Positions 1-9,670 are shown, counted from the first letter of the stretch. The stretch is 41,742 nt of DNA from Eubacteriaceae bacterium UBA1433 (GCA_002329295.1 DCTT01000026.1:234561-276302); one strand, 5' to 3'. Notes: generated by a model from the letters alone, not told the origin. Numbers and translations are program-made.

Positions 1-51
1 AATCAGTTTGGGAGCAATCCCACGTGGGTTCGAATCCCACCCTCTCCGCCA
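1..51 (+). tRNA. tRNA-Ser, 3' half (cut by window edge)
   Basis: The window opens inside a tRNA. Visible parts are the end of the anticodon loop and 3' strand of its stem, a long variable arm (5-bp stem 9-13 with 18-22), the T arm (24-28 pairs with 36-40 around TTCGAAT), the acceptor 3' strand 41-47, discriminator G48 and encoded CCA 49-51. A long variable arm means Ser, Leu or Tyr; discriminator G points to Ser, because bacterial Leu and Tyr tRNAs normally carry A. The anticodon lies upstream of the window and cannot be read. Confidence 0.9.
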
Positions 52-60
52 CGAAACCCC

Positions 61-95
61 GCTTGCCATCAACGATTGCAGGCTTTTTCTTTTTT
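61..95 (+). terminator. Terminator after tRNA-Ser
   Basis: Six base pairs (61-66 with 78-83, one G-T) plus an inner three-pair stem around a short loop are followed by a T-rich tract. It sits ten bases after the tRNA CCA. The right arm, loop and T tract repeat the terminator at 14337-14368 almost exactly. Confidence 0.75.
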
Positions 96-232
96 TAGAT
101 ACTCTGTTTTTATACGACTCTTTCATTCAGCAAAAGTTCATTCGTAAACCATACGGTTTTTTTGAAAAATACAATAATCTGATAATGGTACTGATAGTGA
201 TAATGGGATTAAAATTGAGATTGAAATTTATA

Positions 233-472
233 CTAACACGGATGCCCTCCTTTAAAAGAAAGTCCAATTTTCTCCGTTGCCCTTTTTATCTTTTTGCAGA
301 GATTAAAGGATATTTCTTCAAGCCGAGTATACAAAATTAATTTTGTGTCACTGCTGTGTATACAGATTTTCTTTTCGTTCGTCCAACCGATATAATCATA
401 TTCATCTTTCGGGCTTAATATTAATACGAAGCTCCTTCCTATCACGGGAAGGAGCTTCGCTTTTCTTTTCAT
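233..472 (-). pseudogene. Possible LytTR-domain relic
   Basis: A 79-codon frame lies downstream of the giant surface-protein gene on the same strand. Its middle reads like the core of a LytTR DNA-binding domain: DEYDYIGW, then KKICIHSSDTK, then LEEISFNL, resembling the usual pattern of a Tyr-Ile strand, a basic strand with a His-Thr/Ser-Lys/Asp turn, and a Leu-Glu-Glu helix. The remaining domain and any receiver domain are missing, and the first codons run through a perfect terminator-like hairpin at 427-459, so the frame start is not believable. I read it as a fragment of a decayed regulator. It could also be a chance frame. Confidence 0.25.
427..470. terminator. Strong hairpin terminator downstream of the giant gene
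   Basis: A perfect 13-bp stem (427-439 with 447-459) with a 7-base loop is followed on the plus strand by a T/C-rich tail. It lies 30-75 bases past the stop of the minus-strand surface-protein gene. The minus-strand side lacks a clean T tract, so it is best as a plus-strand terminator, but the stem could also stop or protect the minus-strand transcript. Confidence 0.6.
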
Positions 473-502
473 ATGATTTTGACAACGTCGTTTGCTAACA
501 AA

Positions 503-3500
503 TCATCCTCTTAATTCTTTCATTTTCGGAAAAGCTGCCAAAACAATCTGCAGTGCAGCAATTACAGACATCAATATCGTCCATCTGTTAATAACCACTG
601 CGGGTTGATTCATGTCTTCGGCAAACATAAAGAGCAAGATTGCCGAAACTGCTGCTAAAACACTTAAAATGGAAGAGGCTTTTAAGCGTCCCATAATGTC
701 TTCAATGTTCTTCCGTTTTTTGCCACGATTGCTTCTGAGATAATTCATAAGCATAACGAACGATATAAGTGTTATCAAGATGGCAAGAATGAAGTTGACA
801 ACCGACCATCCTTCTTCTTGCGAAGTATGAGCAATCGAACCTGCCGGAGTATCTTGCGTATCTTTTTGTTCGTTGGACAATTGATCTTCCGCAGGAGGGG
901 TGTCTGCGTCCGTTGTGCCACTTATCATATCAGGCGACAACGGTGCAAGAGAAGTTTTAGAACCCGACACGATTACCGTCATAATTTTGTATGCCGTGTG
1001 TCCGTCACTGTCCGTCACTCGATAAATCACCGAATACTTCCCGGGCGTTCCGGTATCAACGTTATTTTGTTCCACAACTACTTTGTTATCCAATGTACCG
1101 TCTTCCGCATCAATTGCTGAAGGCGAATATCTTGCAGGGGCAAATCTGTCTCCCACCTTTAAAGTGACGGTTTTTACTTCACCAAAGGAGGGGGGCGATC
1201 CTGCCGCAGCAGAAGGCATCACCGCAGCAAGTGCATATTCACTGTTTCCGTCCGGAGTAGTCGCTATACCTACAAGCACTGTTCCCGGAAGCTGGCACGG
1301 AATATGGATGCTGAAATCTCCGTTTCCGTCGGCAACTTTACTGCCTAAGGGATTGCCGGCACCATCCTTAATCGTTATTACATCTCCAGGACTTCCCTTT
1401 CCGGTTATCAAATCTGTTTTATCGGTAAACGGGCCGTTCAAAACCGGTGTCTTTGGTTTGGCTTTTGGAGAAAACTTCATACGTATCGTCTGTGTACCAT
1501 TGTTGAATACACCGCTTAACGGAGCACTACCGATATCAAGCCCTTGATATTGATAACCCTTGATTGTCGGTATCGCAACATTATATGAAGAATTTTCCAG
1601 CCCGACCAACTCGACTTCCGCCAAAACCACACCATTCGGATCCGATGCGCGCACTATCAGTTTTCCGGAACCTGCAACGACATCGGCAGGTTTCACGATA
1701 ATCGGTACATTTACGGTCTTTGTAGAAGAGTCCGGATAGTGTATCGTCAAAGCACCTTCGTATGTCCCCGGTGTATCCGTCGGGATTGTTGACATGTCCG
1801 TATCATCCGTCACATATGTTTCTGCCGGCAAATCGGTTAGGTTCACTACATTATTGCTAAGATCAACCACTCCGTTCTGTACGATTTCTTCCGGCACCAC
1901 AATAGGTGCGAATCGGTCGGCATCGGTGATTACCTCTTTTACAAATACCGGAATGACTACAATATCCTGAGAATTGTCGCTATATTTGACCGCAACAGTT
2001 GCCTCATAAACTCCGGGAAGATTCGGTTTTACGTTGCTGTCATCTATCACCACAATGGCAGGAGATGCAACCGGCAACTCAGCAAGGTTAGTAATGTTGT
2101 CGCTGTAGTCCGGCGTGCCGTTTACCGTGATAACTTCCGGTTTTGCAATAGGCCGATAAAGATCTTTCATCTCCGGCGACGGTCCCGATACCTGAACCTC
2201 CAGTGTCTTGTAGCTTGTGGCACCATCAGAGTCTGTTGCTTTATACAAGACCAGATAAACTCCGGGTTTTGACGTATCAACTGTATCTTTTTCGACTGTT
2301 GGAGTAATTGTTCCGTCTTCAGCGTCCGTGGCTTTTACAGTGTTGTCGGCAATCAATGCAGATGCGTCAAAGCTATCGCCGACTGTCAGGCTTATTGGAG
2401 CAGCAGGAACTGTGAGTACGGGTGCAGCGTTCGGCAATGCCGTAACAGTTACCTTACGCACTGCATATCCTGTGATTCCCTTTCCATCCGTTACATGATA
2501 CTGAAGCAGATAGGTTCCGGGGGTATTTACATCAACCGTACCCGTCACTTCAATATCACTCGTAATATCGTTTCCGTCAGAATCAACGGCTGTCACATTC
2601 TTCTTCAAATTGTTAAATGCAGTGCCTTCCGAAATCTCGACATCCGGCGCCGTAATGGATGGGGCATTCAGCTTCACAACCGCAACATTGTCAGGTTCAC
2701 TGTTTAATCCCGCTGTATCCGTTGATATTGCCGTAATGACCGTGCCCTCTGTTTGCATTGCGATTGCGATTTCAAACTTGCCCGTTCCCTCATCGGCAAC
2801 TCCTGTACCGATAGGAGATCCCAATACCGAAAGAGTGACCGTTGTTTTCGGGTCCGCCTTTCCGGTTACAACTGTAGTTTCATCCGTTATTAACGCATCT
2901 ATGACAGGCGTTGACGGACGTGTAATGGCTTCATAGTACAGATTAACATACTGTGTTTCCGCAGCGAAAGTCCCTGTAAGCGCATCACTGGGTTGGGCAA
3001 GTCCTTTGTAGTCATATCCGTCGATATTGGGCTGCGTCACACTGTAGGAGGTTCCAACATCGCCTTGTAACCAGATACTGCCGATTTGGTTCGCCGTGTT
3101 CGAATCTTCTCCGTCATAATAAGTGACGATCACAAATCCTGTTGTTCTGTTTTCTGCCGTATTCACTTCGTATTTCAGATAGGCAACATTTTCACCTGAA
3201 GAAATAGTCAGTTGTGTCGGGTTTTCTGCAACAGGCTTATATCCCGTTATCGGCGATGCTGTCAGATCCACTACCGATTCAACCGGACGATATCCGCTCT
3301 GCGGTTGCTGCAACACGGTTCCCGCTGTGGTGACATAGTGAACAGTATACTGGAAGGTCTGAGCCGTGTCGACCACATAGTAAATTGTTGCTGCATTGGC
3401 GTCAGCATCCGATGTAATCGTTATTTTATTCGGATAGCTGCCCGCTACTTTGTAGCCGGTTGATACGGCGGGAGGATTGATTTGAACATCCTGACCAATG

Positions 3501-6500
3501 ACTCCCATCCCCGTTACAGTACTCGGCACAATACCCGGCACCGGGTTTGTTGTGCCGTTTAAGAAATAATTGATCGTGTATGCAAAACTCTCCTCCGGGT
3601 TCACACAATAATAGACCGTTGCAACGGCAGTGCCGTCCGTCTTGACAATCAGTTCGGTTGGAGAACCTCCTTCCACACGGTATCCCATAAGGCTCGGATG
3701 TGTGATGACAATGACTTCACCCGCATAACCTGTTCCGGACGGAGTTGCATTACCGGTAGACGGATTCTGGTCAATTCCCGGTACCGGATCAGTCGTTCCG
3801 GTGAGATAGTAGTTTACCGTATATTGAAAGTTGTTTTGTGCGGTATCCAACTCATAAAGATAAAAGAATTCGTTATATTCCGCATCGAGACTAAAGTTCT
3901 GAGAGGCGGGGGTTGTATAGCCCGGTATTGTCAGCGGCTCCATATTGGTAATGATGTCCCCGACTTTACCGATTCCTGATACTGATTCCGCTAACTCCCT
4001 ATAGGATGCTGAACCGTCAACTTCAGTCAGATGTTTGACAACGTATTCTGCATCTTTCGCCGTATAGTAGAGCTTAAATTTTGTCCCGCCTGATCCGTCT
4101 ATTGGTGCACTCAGCACGTTTCTCGAATCATCAGGATTAAATGAATATCCGGGGAACATCCGCGGTGAAACAGTCATGAGCATTCCCGTCATGCCGAATT
4201 CGGATTGTTCGATTGTCGCCGTATCCGAATTCAAATAATATTGAATCGTATAAGGCGTATCGGTGCGAACATTGTAGTAGAGTTTGAGAACAAGCGAGTT
4301 ATCGCCCGCAACGACCCCGTCAGGTGTGCTCATAGTTGAAACATAAGCATAGCCCGGAATAGTCGGAATCTCTGCATATACGTTTTTGCCTACTACTTGG
4401 TTGAGAATCGTATCTGTTGCCTTAATTGTCTCGTCTTTTACGAAACCGGGTTTTTTCAGGAAATAATACTCAATTTTGTATGAAGCATTGGTATTTGCCG
4501 TATAGTAGACATTCAGCTCCAGTTGATCCGGGGACGAAACGTCTCCCGACAATCGGTTATTCGGATTTGATACGTCAAATGAATATCCCAAAAAATCGCG
4601 CACCGCTCCCCCCATTGTTCCGTCAACCGTGGCATAGACGGTAGCGCCCGTCGTCCCGGTTCTGTATTCCACACTCGACGGAAGAACGGAATAGGCTCCT
4701 TCCGGACTGGCAAGATAATAATTTATTTGGTAAGTGGTCGTTGTATCAGCGGCATAATATAGTTTCAATACGGTCGTGCCGTCACCCTCAATGCGCAAAG
4801 ATTTCACATTGTTTATGTTGCCGGGTTCATAGGTATAACCCGACAGATGCGGATCGTCTTCGGCCGGGTCTGCAGTTGCGATGCCGCTGGCAAGACCTTG
4901 CTTAGGCACAATAAGTGCAACCTTATAGTCTCCCGTTCCATCCGGGATATAGTGTCGGACTTCATAATCGACCATAACAGGATTGTAATATAAACGTATC
5001 ACAAAACTGTTTATTGCATCGTGTGGCAGGTTGGGATACAAGATAGGACTTACCCCGGCAGTTGTGTAGAGATTTGCAATGTTGTAGTTCAATACGGAGT
5101 CGGTTTTGCTGCCGTCGTAAATATATCCCTTTGCCACGTCGGAATCAAAAACTTTATTATCCAGACTTATCGTTGCAGATGACACGGCATCTGCATAGTC
5201 GACAGTGTCTTTGAGAATCGGAACCCTTGCCACTATGTCGTTTATATAGTGTTCTACTTGGTAATGTCCGCCCTGCATAGTTGAGTAGTAGATATTTATA
5301 ACCTGATCCGCTGTCGAAATCATAACGGGAAAGGAATCTGCTGTATGGTAATTCGGATCAAGATGAAATCCGTGATATTCCTTGTAAAGCGCGGCATTAT
5401 CGTTGCCGGGATCATACGTTGCGAGGTCGGTAAGGACCGGCGGAGTTACGGACTCTCCCAACTTTGCCGACACAGTGGTGGTCACCGAGGGGGTTTGGGG
5501 ATACTGCCAAAAGCGCCCTTGCACATAATAGTTGAGGGTGATGGCGTTATCTACAAGGTCAAAATAGAATTTTACTTCCGTTGAACCATCTCCCTTTATT
5601 ATATCGAAATTCGCTTCGGCACGAGCAAATCCATATCCCGGCATAGTACACGACGTAGTCAGAGGAACATTTGTATCCGTTATACCGCTGCCGGTAGACG
5701 GAGCCGAAGGATTCGTACAAAGAAGATATTCTGTCGGGTTTGCCGGATTTTGAATATAATACCACATCTTATAAGAGGTATCGTTATTCGGAGTATAGAA
5801 AGCTTTGAGAATATCAGTATCATCGGCGGTTACGACAATCGTGTCCACGGTTTCGGCCTCTACTTGATAAGTGTATCCGGCAGGATCCTTTTTTACGTCA
5901 TTCAAATAAACCGTAGAGTTTAACACTGCACTTGATTCTACGATACTTGTGGGCAATGTCGGATAAATTCCGTTCGCATCCGCCAAATAATATTCAATGG
6001 TATATTTCTCCATTGACAGCGGATAATAAACCTTAAGGACCGTTGTGTTGACAGGGTCCACTACGCCGGAGAGAATATTGAGATGATAACCGGGCAGATA
6101 TTCATGACTTGCCGTGAGCTTGTCACGAATTGCCTGTGTATCCGGCGAAGTATCCAAACGCACATCACCTGCTGTTACGATATTGTCAGTTGTTCCTTCT
6201 TGAGTCCAGGTTCCGAGAAGTTCCACGACTTCCGTACCGAACTGATTCGTTTCTACGGAATAATATTCGATTTTATATTCAGTGTCCGTACGCGGGGTAT
6301 ATGTAAAGATTACAACATTGTCTGTCGCCTTGACCTGATAGGTCTTAGAATTCTCGTCCACATCGTATCCGGGGTGTGATTCCGGATAAACCGTGATGGT
6401 GTTGTCCATCACTTGATTGTTCAGCACCGTATCCGGCTTATATTCCGATCCGTCCGATTTCAGATGGCGTACAGTTACGGCAAGATCGGTTCTTGGCAGG

Positions 6501-8788
6501 TAACGCATCGTTAACGTCAGACCGCCTGTGGCCTGCCAGTTTTCCAAAGTCATCTCCATCGGATTCGCATCTATCGGATTAGGCGGAGTTATGGACTCGC
6601 TGTTTGACGAATTGTCGGTGTCAAGATAATATCCGGGTTTCTCCACCTCAGAGGCGGTTACCATGCTGTCCGTTGCGCCCAAAAGGCTCAATCGATGAAA
6701 CGGGGTTGCTTCGCCGGTAACATAATGTTCCACAAGATAGGCTACATTCACCGGCGAATAATATACCTTTAAGATCGGAGATTCGATCTCCGGTGTACTT
6801 GGATCGTCCGCAACAAGCACAGCATTTAAAAGACTCCCCGGATAAGCGTTGTTTTGCGCATAGCCGTAATAGCTTTCTATCACCGCATGGACCGTTGTTC
6901 CGGTTGTGCCTGTGGGGTGAATCTTTTTAAACAGAATCGGATCTTTTCCGATCGGTACTCTATAGTATTCGACCGTATACGGCGTATCCGTATTAGCGGC
7001 ATACTCCAGAATCTTCACATTTGATTCGATGCTGTTTATCGGAAGCGACAAATCTGTGGTTAAAAGAGTATATCCGGGTATCGCCTTTACCGCTCCCGCA
7101 ACATCATTCAAATCAACAACCGACATCGGCATGCCGTCATTGTAATTTGAAGGTTCTGCAATTTCAACGCTGGTCGACTCCAGTTGATACTTTACCGTAT
7201 AGGGCAGATCTGCACGAGCTTTGTAATACATTTTAAGCTCTAACGATCCGTCAGGAGCAACCACTCCTGTCGGATTTGATTTGATTGGGCCGGGATCATC
7301 CGGTTCCACATATATAAAACCGTTTTGGTAAAGACTTGCTCTCTCCGGCGTAATAATACCCGCTAATAGCGCCTGGGCCAAAGCTTCTTCACGCGTCATT
7401 GCCGTAACGGTAGTTCCGGTATAGTCGTTAAAACCGAACGATTCCACAAGAACGTAATTATCGTTGCCCAGCGGTTGCGACGTGTCTTCCCGATAATATT
7501 TCACAGTATAAGGTCTTTTAATCGGCTCATAATAGAATGTGTAAATATTTTGTGAAGCGTCGGAACTGACATAACGGGTCGTCTCCTGATCTGCAACCAA
7601 TACATATCCGAGAGGTGCCTCAGGAAGATTGAAATGAATTGCACCGGCCGGCGACTTTCCGTATACAGGATTTGCGGTACCGCCCTGAGTATATGTGCTC
7701 GGTGTACCTCCGGCATCTCCCCCGGAATAATCGGTTACTAATCCGGGTACCGGCGTAGTCGTTAACGTACCGTCCGGCTCACGGATAAAATAATTGACGG
7801 TGTAGTCATAAGTCTCAGGGAATCGAACATACATCGACGCATGATCTGCATTGAAATATCTATATCCGTTACTGCCTGTAATGGAAAGGCGAACTTGCTG
7901 TGCACCGCCGAAAATCTCTTCCGCCTGTGCTCTCGTATAGACAACGGCACCTTGGGCAGCCGGTTGTTCTCCCTCTGCCGGATTGTCGGTCGCATATACG
8001 GCATAGGAAAATGTGTACTGGTCGGTTCCCGTCATGCGCCAGCTTACGACGACGCGATGGTAGGCACCGTTATTCAGATTCTGATATGCCGAAGTGGCAT
8101 GATGAACCAATTCACTCTTGTTTGTCGGTGAAATAGGTCGCGTTATCGCAATGTGAGATTCGGGAACCGAACCCGCACCGTCATAATAATCTCCTTGATT
8201 ATCGGCGTCGGATTTCCCTTGCAGCATATCAAATTCCACCGCCAAGGCGTTCTTGATATGGTCGTTTCCATTGACATGTCCATACATACCCAGACGCGAA
8301 TAATCTCCGTCATTGCCTGCACCCGTCATTTGATTTATATTGTTGGGGTGCAATACAATACCCATCCCGCGATTTAATATGGCTTTGCGGAAATTGGGTG
8401 CACCGTATGTTTCTGCCGTACCGAAATTCATATCAAGTTGCAGAACAAAGTCCTTGTTATACAAATCTATCGTAGGAATTGAGTTTACTATAGACTGATC
8501 CGCTGTACGTCGTGTAAACTGCAAATAGTCTTCGCTATGATCGTTATTTGCTATAATATCGTTTTCTATAGTGGCTGAAGAAGGAAGATAAAATAAGCCC
8601 CCTCCCACATTCCTCGGATTAATATTGTAGTAGGCGCTGTTCGGCCAACTGACGGTCTCGCGGACATTGGATGCCGAAACTGTCCCTCCTTGGAATAATA
8701 ATATCGAAATACCGACCAAGAACATCGTCATCGCAGTCAGAACAGATATTATTTTTCTTTTATTTTTTTTCACCTGTTTAAATTTCAT
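503..8788 (-). CDS. Giant lectin/MucBP-repeat surface adhesin with three-helix membrane anchor
   Basis: A 2761-residue secreted surface protein, probably binding glycans or mucin. Residues 1-40 are a signal peptide (basic start, hydrophobic core, VSAS). Residues about 45-325 resemble an L-type lectin domain (RGMGIVLHP, later ALAVEFDML, the strand typical of these lectins). From about 325 to 1955 run some twenty MucBP-like repeats of 65-100 residues, each opening with YTxxYYL and closing with LKxYY, mostly with a central PGY. Then come Ig-like and DUF5011-type modules (DAEDGT, VDTSKPGVY), two Rib-like modules (about 2207-2366; NLxDLP, YPDSS) and another Ig/DUF5011 set. There is no LPXTG. The C-terminus has three hydrophobic helices (about 2660-2690, 2703-2722, 2733-2752) separated by basic segments. 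The start is supported by GTGAGGT before the ATG. Domain names come from pattern recognition; the ligand is unknown. The gene is monocistronic. Confidence 0.9.
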   Translation of the reverse strand: MKFKQVKKNKRKIISVLTAMTMFLVGISILLFQGGTVSASNVRETVSWPNSAYYNINPRNVGGGLFYLPSSATIENDIIANNDHSEDYLQFTRRTADQSIVNSIPTIDLYNKDFVLQLDMNFGTAETYGAPNFRKAILNRGMGIVLHPNNINQMTGAGNDGDYSRLGMYGHVNGNDHIKNALAVEFDMLQGKSDADNQGDYYDGAGSVPESHIAITRPISPTNKSELVHHATSAYQNLNNGAYHRVVVSWRMTGTDQYTFSYAVYATDNPAEGEQPAAQGAVVYTRAQAEEIFGGAQQVRLSITGSNGYRYFNADHASMYVRFPETYDYTVNYFIREPDGTLTTTPVPGLVTDYSGGDAGGTPSTYTQGGTANPVYGKSPAGAIHFNLPEAPLGYVLVADQETTRYVSSDASQNIYTFYYEPIKRPYTVKYYREDTSQPLGNDNYVLVESFGFNDYTGTTVTAMTREEALAQALLAGIITPERASLYQNGFIYVEPDDPGPIKSNPTGVVAPDGSLELKMYYKARADLPYTVKYQLESTSVEIAEPSNYNDGMPMSVVDLNDVAGAVKAIPGYTLLTTDLSLPINSIESNVKILEYAANTDTPYTVEYYRVPIGKDPILFKKIHPTGTTGTTVHAVIESYYGYAQNNAYPGSLLNAVLVADDPSTPEIESPILKVYYSPVNVAYLVEHYVTGEATPFHRLSLLGATDSMVTASEVEKPGYYLDTDNSSNSESITPPNPIDANPMEMTLENWQATGGLTLTMRYLPRTDLAVTVRHLKSDGSEYKPDTVLNNQVMDNTITVYPESHPGYDVDENSKTYQVKATDNVVIFTYTPRTDTEYKIEYYSVETNQFGTEVVELLGTWTQEGTTDNIVTAGDVRLDTSPDTQAIRDKLTASHEYLPGYHLNILSGVVDPVNTTVLKVYYPLSMEKYTIEYYLADANGIYPTLPTSIVESSAVLNSTVYLNDVKKDPAGYTYQVEAETVDTIVVTADDTDILKAFYTPNNDTSYKMWYYIQNPANPTEYLLCTNPSAPSTGSGITDTNVPLTTSCTMPGYGFARAEANFDIIKGDGSTEVKFYFDLVDNAITLNYYVQGRFWQYPQTPSVTTTVSAKLGESVTPPVLTDLATYDPGNDNAALYKEYHGFHLDPNYHTADSFPVMISTADQVINIYYSTMQGGHYQVEHYINDIVARVPILKDTVDYADAVSSATISLDNKVFDSDVAKGYIYDGSKTDSVLNYNIANLYTTAGVSPILYPNLPHDAINSFVIRLYYNPVMVDYEVRHYIPDGTGDYKVALIVPKQGLASGIATADPAEDDPHLSGYTYEPGNINNVKSLRIEGDGTTVLKLYYAADTTTTYQINYYLASPEGAYSVLPSSVEYRTGTTGATVYATVDGTMGGAVRDFLGYSFDVSNPNNRLSGDVSSPDQLELNVYYTANTNASYKIEYYFLKKPGFVKDETIKATDTILNQVVGKNVYAEIPTIPGYAYVSTMSTPDGVVAGDNSLVLKLYYNVRTDTPYTIQYYLNSDTATIEQSEFGMTGMLMTVSPRMFPGYSFNPDDSRNVLSAPIDGSGGTKFKLYYTAKDAEYVVKHLTEVDGSASYRELAESVSGIGKVGDIITNMEPLTIPGYTTPASQNFSLDAEYNEFFYLYELDTAQNNFQYTVNYYLTGTTDPVPGIDQNPSTGNATPSGTGYAGEVIVITHPSLMGYRVEGGSPTELIVKTDGTAVATVYYCVNPEESFAYTINYFLNGTTNPVPGIVPSTVTGMGVIGQDVQINPPAVSTGYKVAGSYPNKITITSDADANAATIYYVVDTAQTFQYTVHYVTTAGTVLQQPQSGYRPVESVVDLTASPITGYKPVAENPTQLTISSGENVAYLKYEVNTAENRTTGFVIVTYYDGEDSNTANQIGSIWLQGDVGTSYSVTQPNIDGYDYKGLAQPSDALTGTFAAETQYVNLYYEAITRPSTPVIDALITDETTVVTGKADPKTTVTLSVLGSPIGTGVADEGTGKFEIAIAMQTEGTVITAISTDTAGLNSEPDNVAVVKLNAPSITAPDVEISEGTAFNNLKKNVTAVDSDGNDITSDIEVTGTVDVNTPGTYLLQYHVTDGKGITGYAVRKVTVTALPNAAPVLTVPAAPISLTVGDSFDASALIADNTVKATDAEDGTITPTVEKDTVDTSKPGVYLVLYKATDSDGATSYKTLEVQVSGPSPEMKDLYRPIAKPEVITVNGTPDYSDNITNLAELPVASPAIVVIDDSNVKPNLPGVYEATVAVKYSDNSQDIVVIPVFVKEVITDADRFAPIVVPEEIVQNGVVDLSNNVVNLTDLPAETYVTDDTDMSTIPTDTPGTYEGALTIHYPDSSTKTVNVPIIVKPADVVAGSGKLIVRASDPNGVVLAEVELVGLENSSYNVAIPTIKGYQYQGLDIGSAPLSGVFNNGTQTIRMKFSPKAKPKTPVLNGPFTDKTDLITGKGSPGDVITIKDGAGNPLGSKVADGNGDFSIHIPCQLPGTVLVGIATTPDGNSEYALAAVMPSAAAGSPPSFGEVKTVTLKVGDRFAPARYSPSAIDAEDGTLDNKVVVEQNNVDTGTPGKYSVIYRVTDSDGHTAYKIMTVIVSGSKTSLAPLSPDMISGTTDADTPPAEDQLSNEQKDTQDTPAGSIAHTSQEEGWSVVNFILAILITLISFVMLMNYLRSNRGKKRKNIEDIMGRLKASSILSVLAAVSAILLFMFAEDMNQPAVVINRWTILMSVIAALQIVLAAFPKMKELRG

Positions 8789-8897
8789 TCGTTTACCTCA
8801 CCATCAAACATTGCTTTAAAGCCAATGGTGGCCGTTACTATTTATAATCATTTTATTGACGATATATTTTAAAAATAAATATTAATATTAATATTTG

Positions 8898-8926
8898 ATT
8901 GTACTCAAAACGCACACAATATACAA
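8898..8926 (-). promoter_or_regulatory. Promoter candidate of the giant surface-protein gene
   Basis: On the minus strand, TTGTAT and TACAAT are separated by exactly 17 bases, about 110 bases before the ATG at 8788. The leader between is very A+T-rich and contains a short tandem AATATT repeat. The match to a housekeeping sigma promoter is good, but A+T-rich DNA produces such matches by chance. Confidence 0.5.
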
Positions 8927-9083
8927 CCCTTTAAAAGAAATTTTACGGTTTTTTTGCATAAAGCGGTCTCGGATTGTAATTGTATAAGAAGCTGAATTTA
9001 AGCATAAGATGTACATGGAATCAAATAAACTATTGTCAGAAGAGGTTGTAAACCTATATTTTTGTAAATTGTCCTACTGAAAT

Positions 9084-9105
9084 AAAAAACCACCGCTAAA
9101 GGCGG
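9084..9105 (-). terminator. Terminator of a decayed minus-strand gene
   Basis: Read on the minus strand, CCGCC, a 6-base loop and GGTGG are followed directly by six T residues. It sits about 50 bases after the last readable codons of the relic at 9158-9511. Confidence 0.5.
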
Positions 9106-9157
9106 ATTTTCCCTTATTTTAAGATAAAAATAAAACATGGTTAGTCGGTATCTATAT

Positions 9158-9511
9158 TTAAAACTTTCCCAGATGCTTATTGACAAATCCGTATTTTGAT
9201 TCCACATCCTTCATCTTTTTTAACAAATACGGCAAAGGAAGGAATCGTTTCAATAAAAGACATCCACAACTGTTTTGTCACCGCTATTTTATCACCATCT
9301 CCCTTTCGGGAAATTCACTGTCAGAATCAAATATTTTCATCGTCATTTTTCCGATTTTCTCCACATAGCTCCCCGCATTAAGTCTTCTCTCGATCGAGGG
9401 GTTGTTGCTCAAAATAAATATCAATGTGCGTAATTTTCGGATTTCGAGTGCAGAAAAATCAAATAAAACCAAAATTTCCACATAAAATATGAAACTTACT
9501 TTCAAAGTCAA
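9158..9511 (-). pseudogene. Decayed gene of unknown family
   Basis: Three overlapping minus-strand frames together read like one frameshifted protein. The first (9284-9511) contains FSALEIRKLRTLIF and SYVEKIGKMTMKIFDSD. A second continues with IAVTKQLWMSFIETIPSF. A third ends KDVESKYGFVNKHLGKF before a stop at 9158-9160, and a hairpin terminator follows at 9084-9105. The charge pattern and terminator suggest a former gene, but there is no believable start and at least two frameshifts would be needed. I do not recognise the family. Confidence 0.35.
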
Positions 9512-9576
9512 ACGTGCAATTGAAATATCCTATATATAAATTACAAAAAATATAAAAATCGAATGATGTATTATTC

Positions 9577-9665
9577 GGAAGAGTATCGAAATAATCATAA
9601 TGAAGACGACTCAAAATCAATTTTTAAACAATCTCACATGAATTCGTATTCCACCCTTTACGCCA
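9577..9665 (+). pseudogene. Decayed full-length tRNA-Ser copy
   Basis: Bases 9615-9665 align without gaps to the tRNA-Ser at 1-51, with 38 of 51 identical and both ending at CCA. Eleven of the 13 differences replace G or C with A or T, and they break the variable-arm and T-arm stems. Upstream, 9577-9614 fits a tRNA 5' half: a 7-base acceptor strand, T8-A9, a D-arm region in which the usual GG is lost, and a 7-base anticodon loop now reading CTCAAAA. The total of 89 bases is a normal tRNA-Ser length, and a terminator follows at 9671. The damaged T and variable arms make function unlikely. The 5' half is compared only with the general tRNA-Ser pattern, because the live copy's 5' half is outside the window. 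Confidence 0.75.
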
Positions 9666-9670
9666 ATTAA

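Noticed and set aside
181..232. Repeated GATAAT and ATTGAGATTGA motifs resembling Fur-type iron boxes
   Set aside because: They are imperfect, in A+T-rich DNA, and not upstream of any supported gene.
818..8377. Many plus-strand and alternative-frame open frames inside the giant surface-protein gene
   Set aside because: They lie fully antisense or out of frame to an intact 2761-codon gene, have biased composition, and lack ribosome binding sites.
503..8788. The repeated stretches as a CRISPR array or DNA satellite
   Set aside because: The repeats are coding and diverged at DNA level, matching protein repeats of 65-100 residues.
52..9576. Calling the segment between the two tRNA-Ser copies an integrative element
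   Set aside because: No integrase, excisionase or mobilisation gene is visible, and the dead copy is full length instead of a 3' fragment, so only a possible island is reported.
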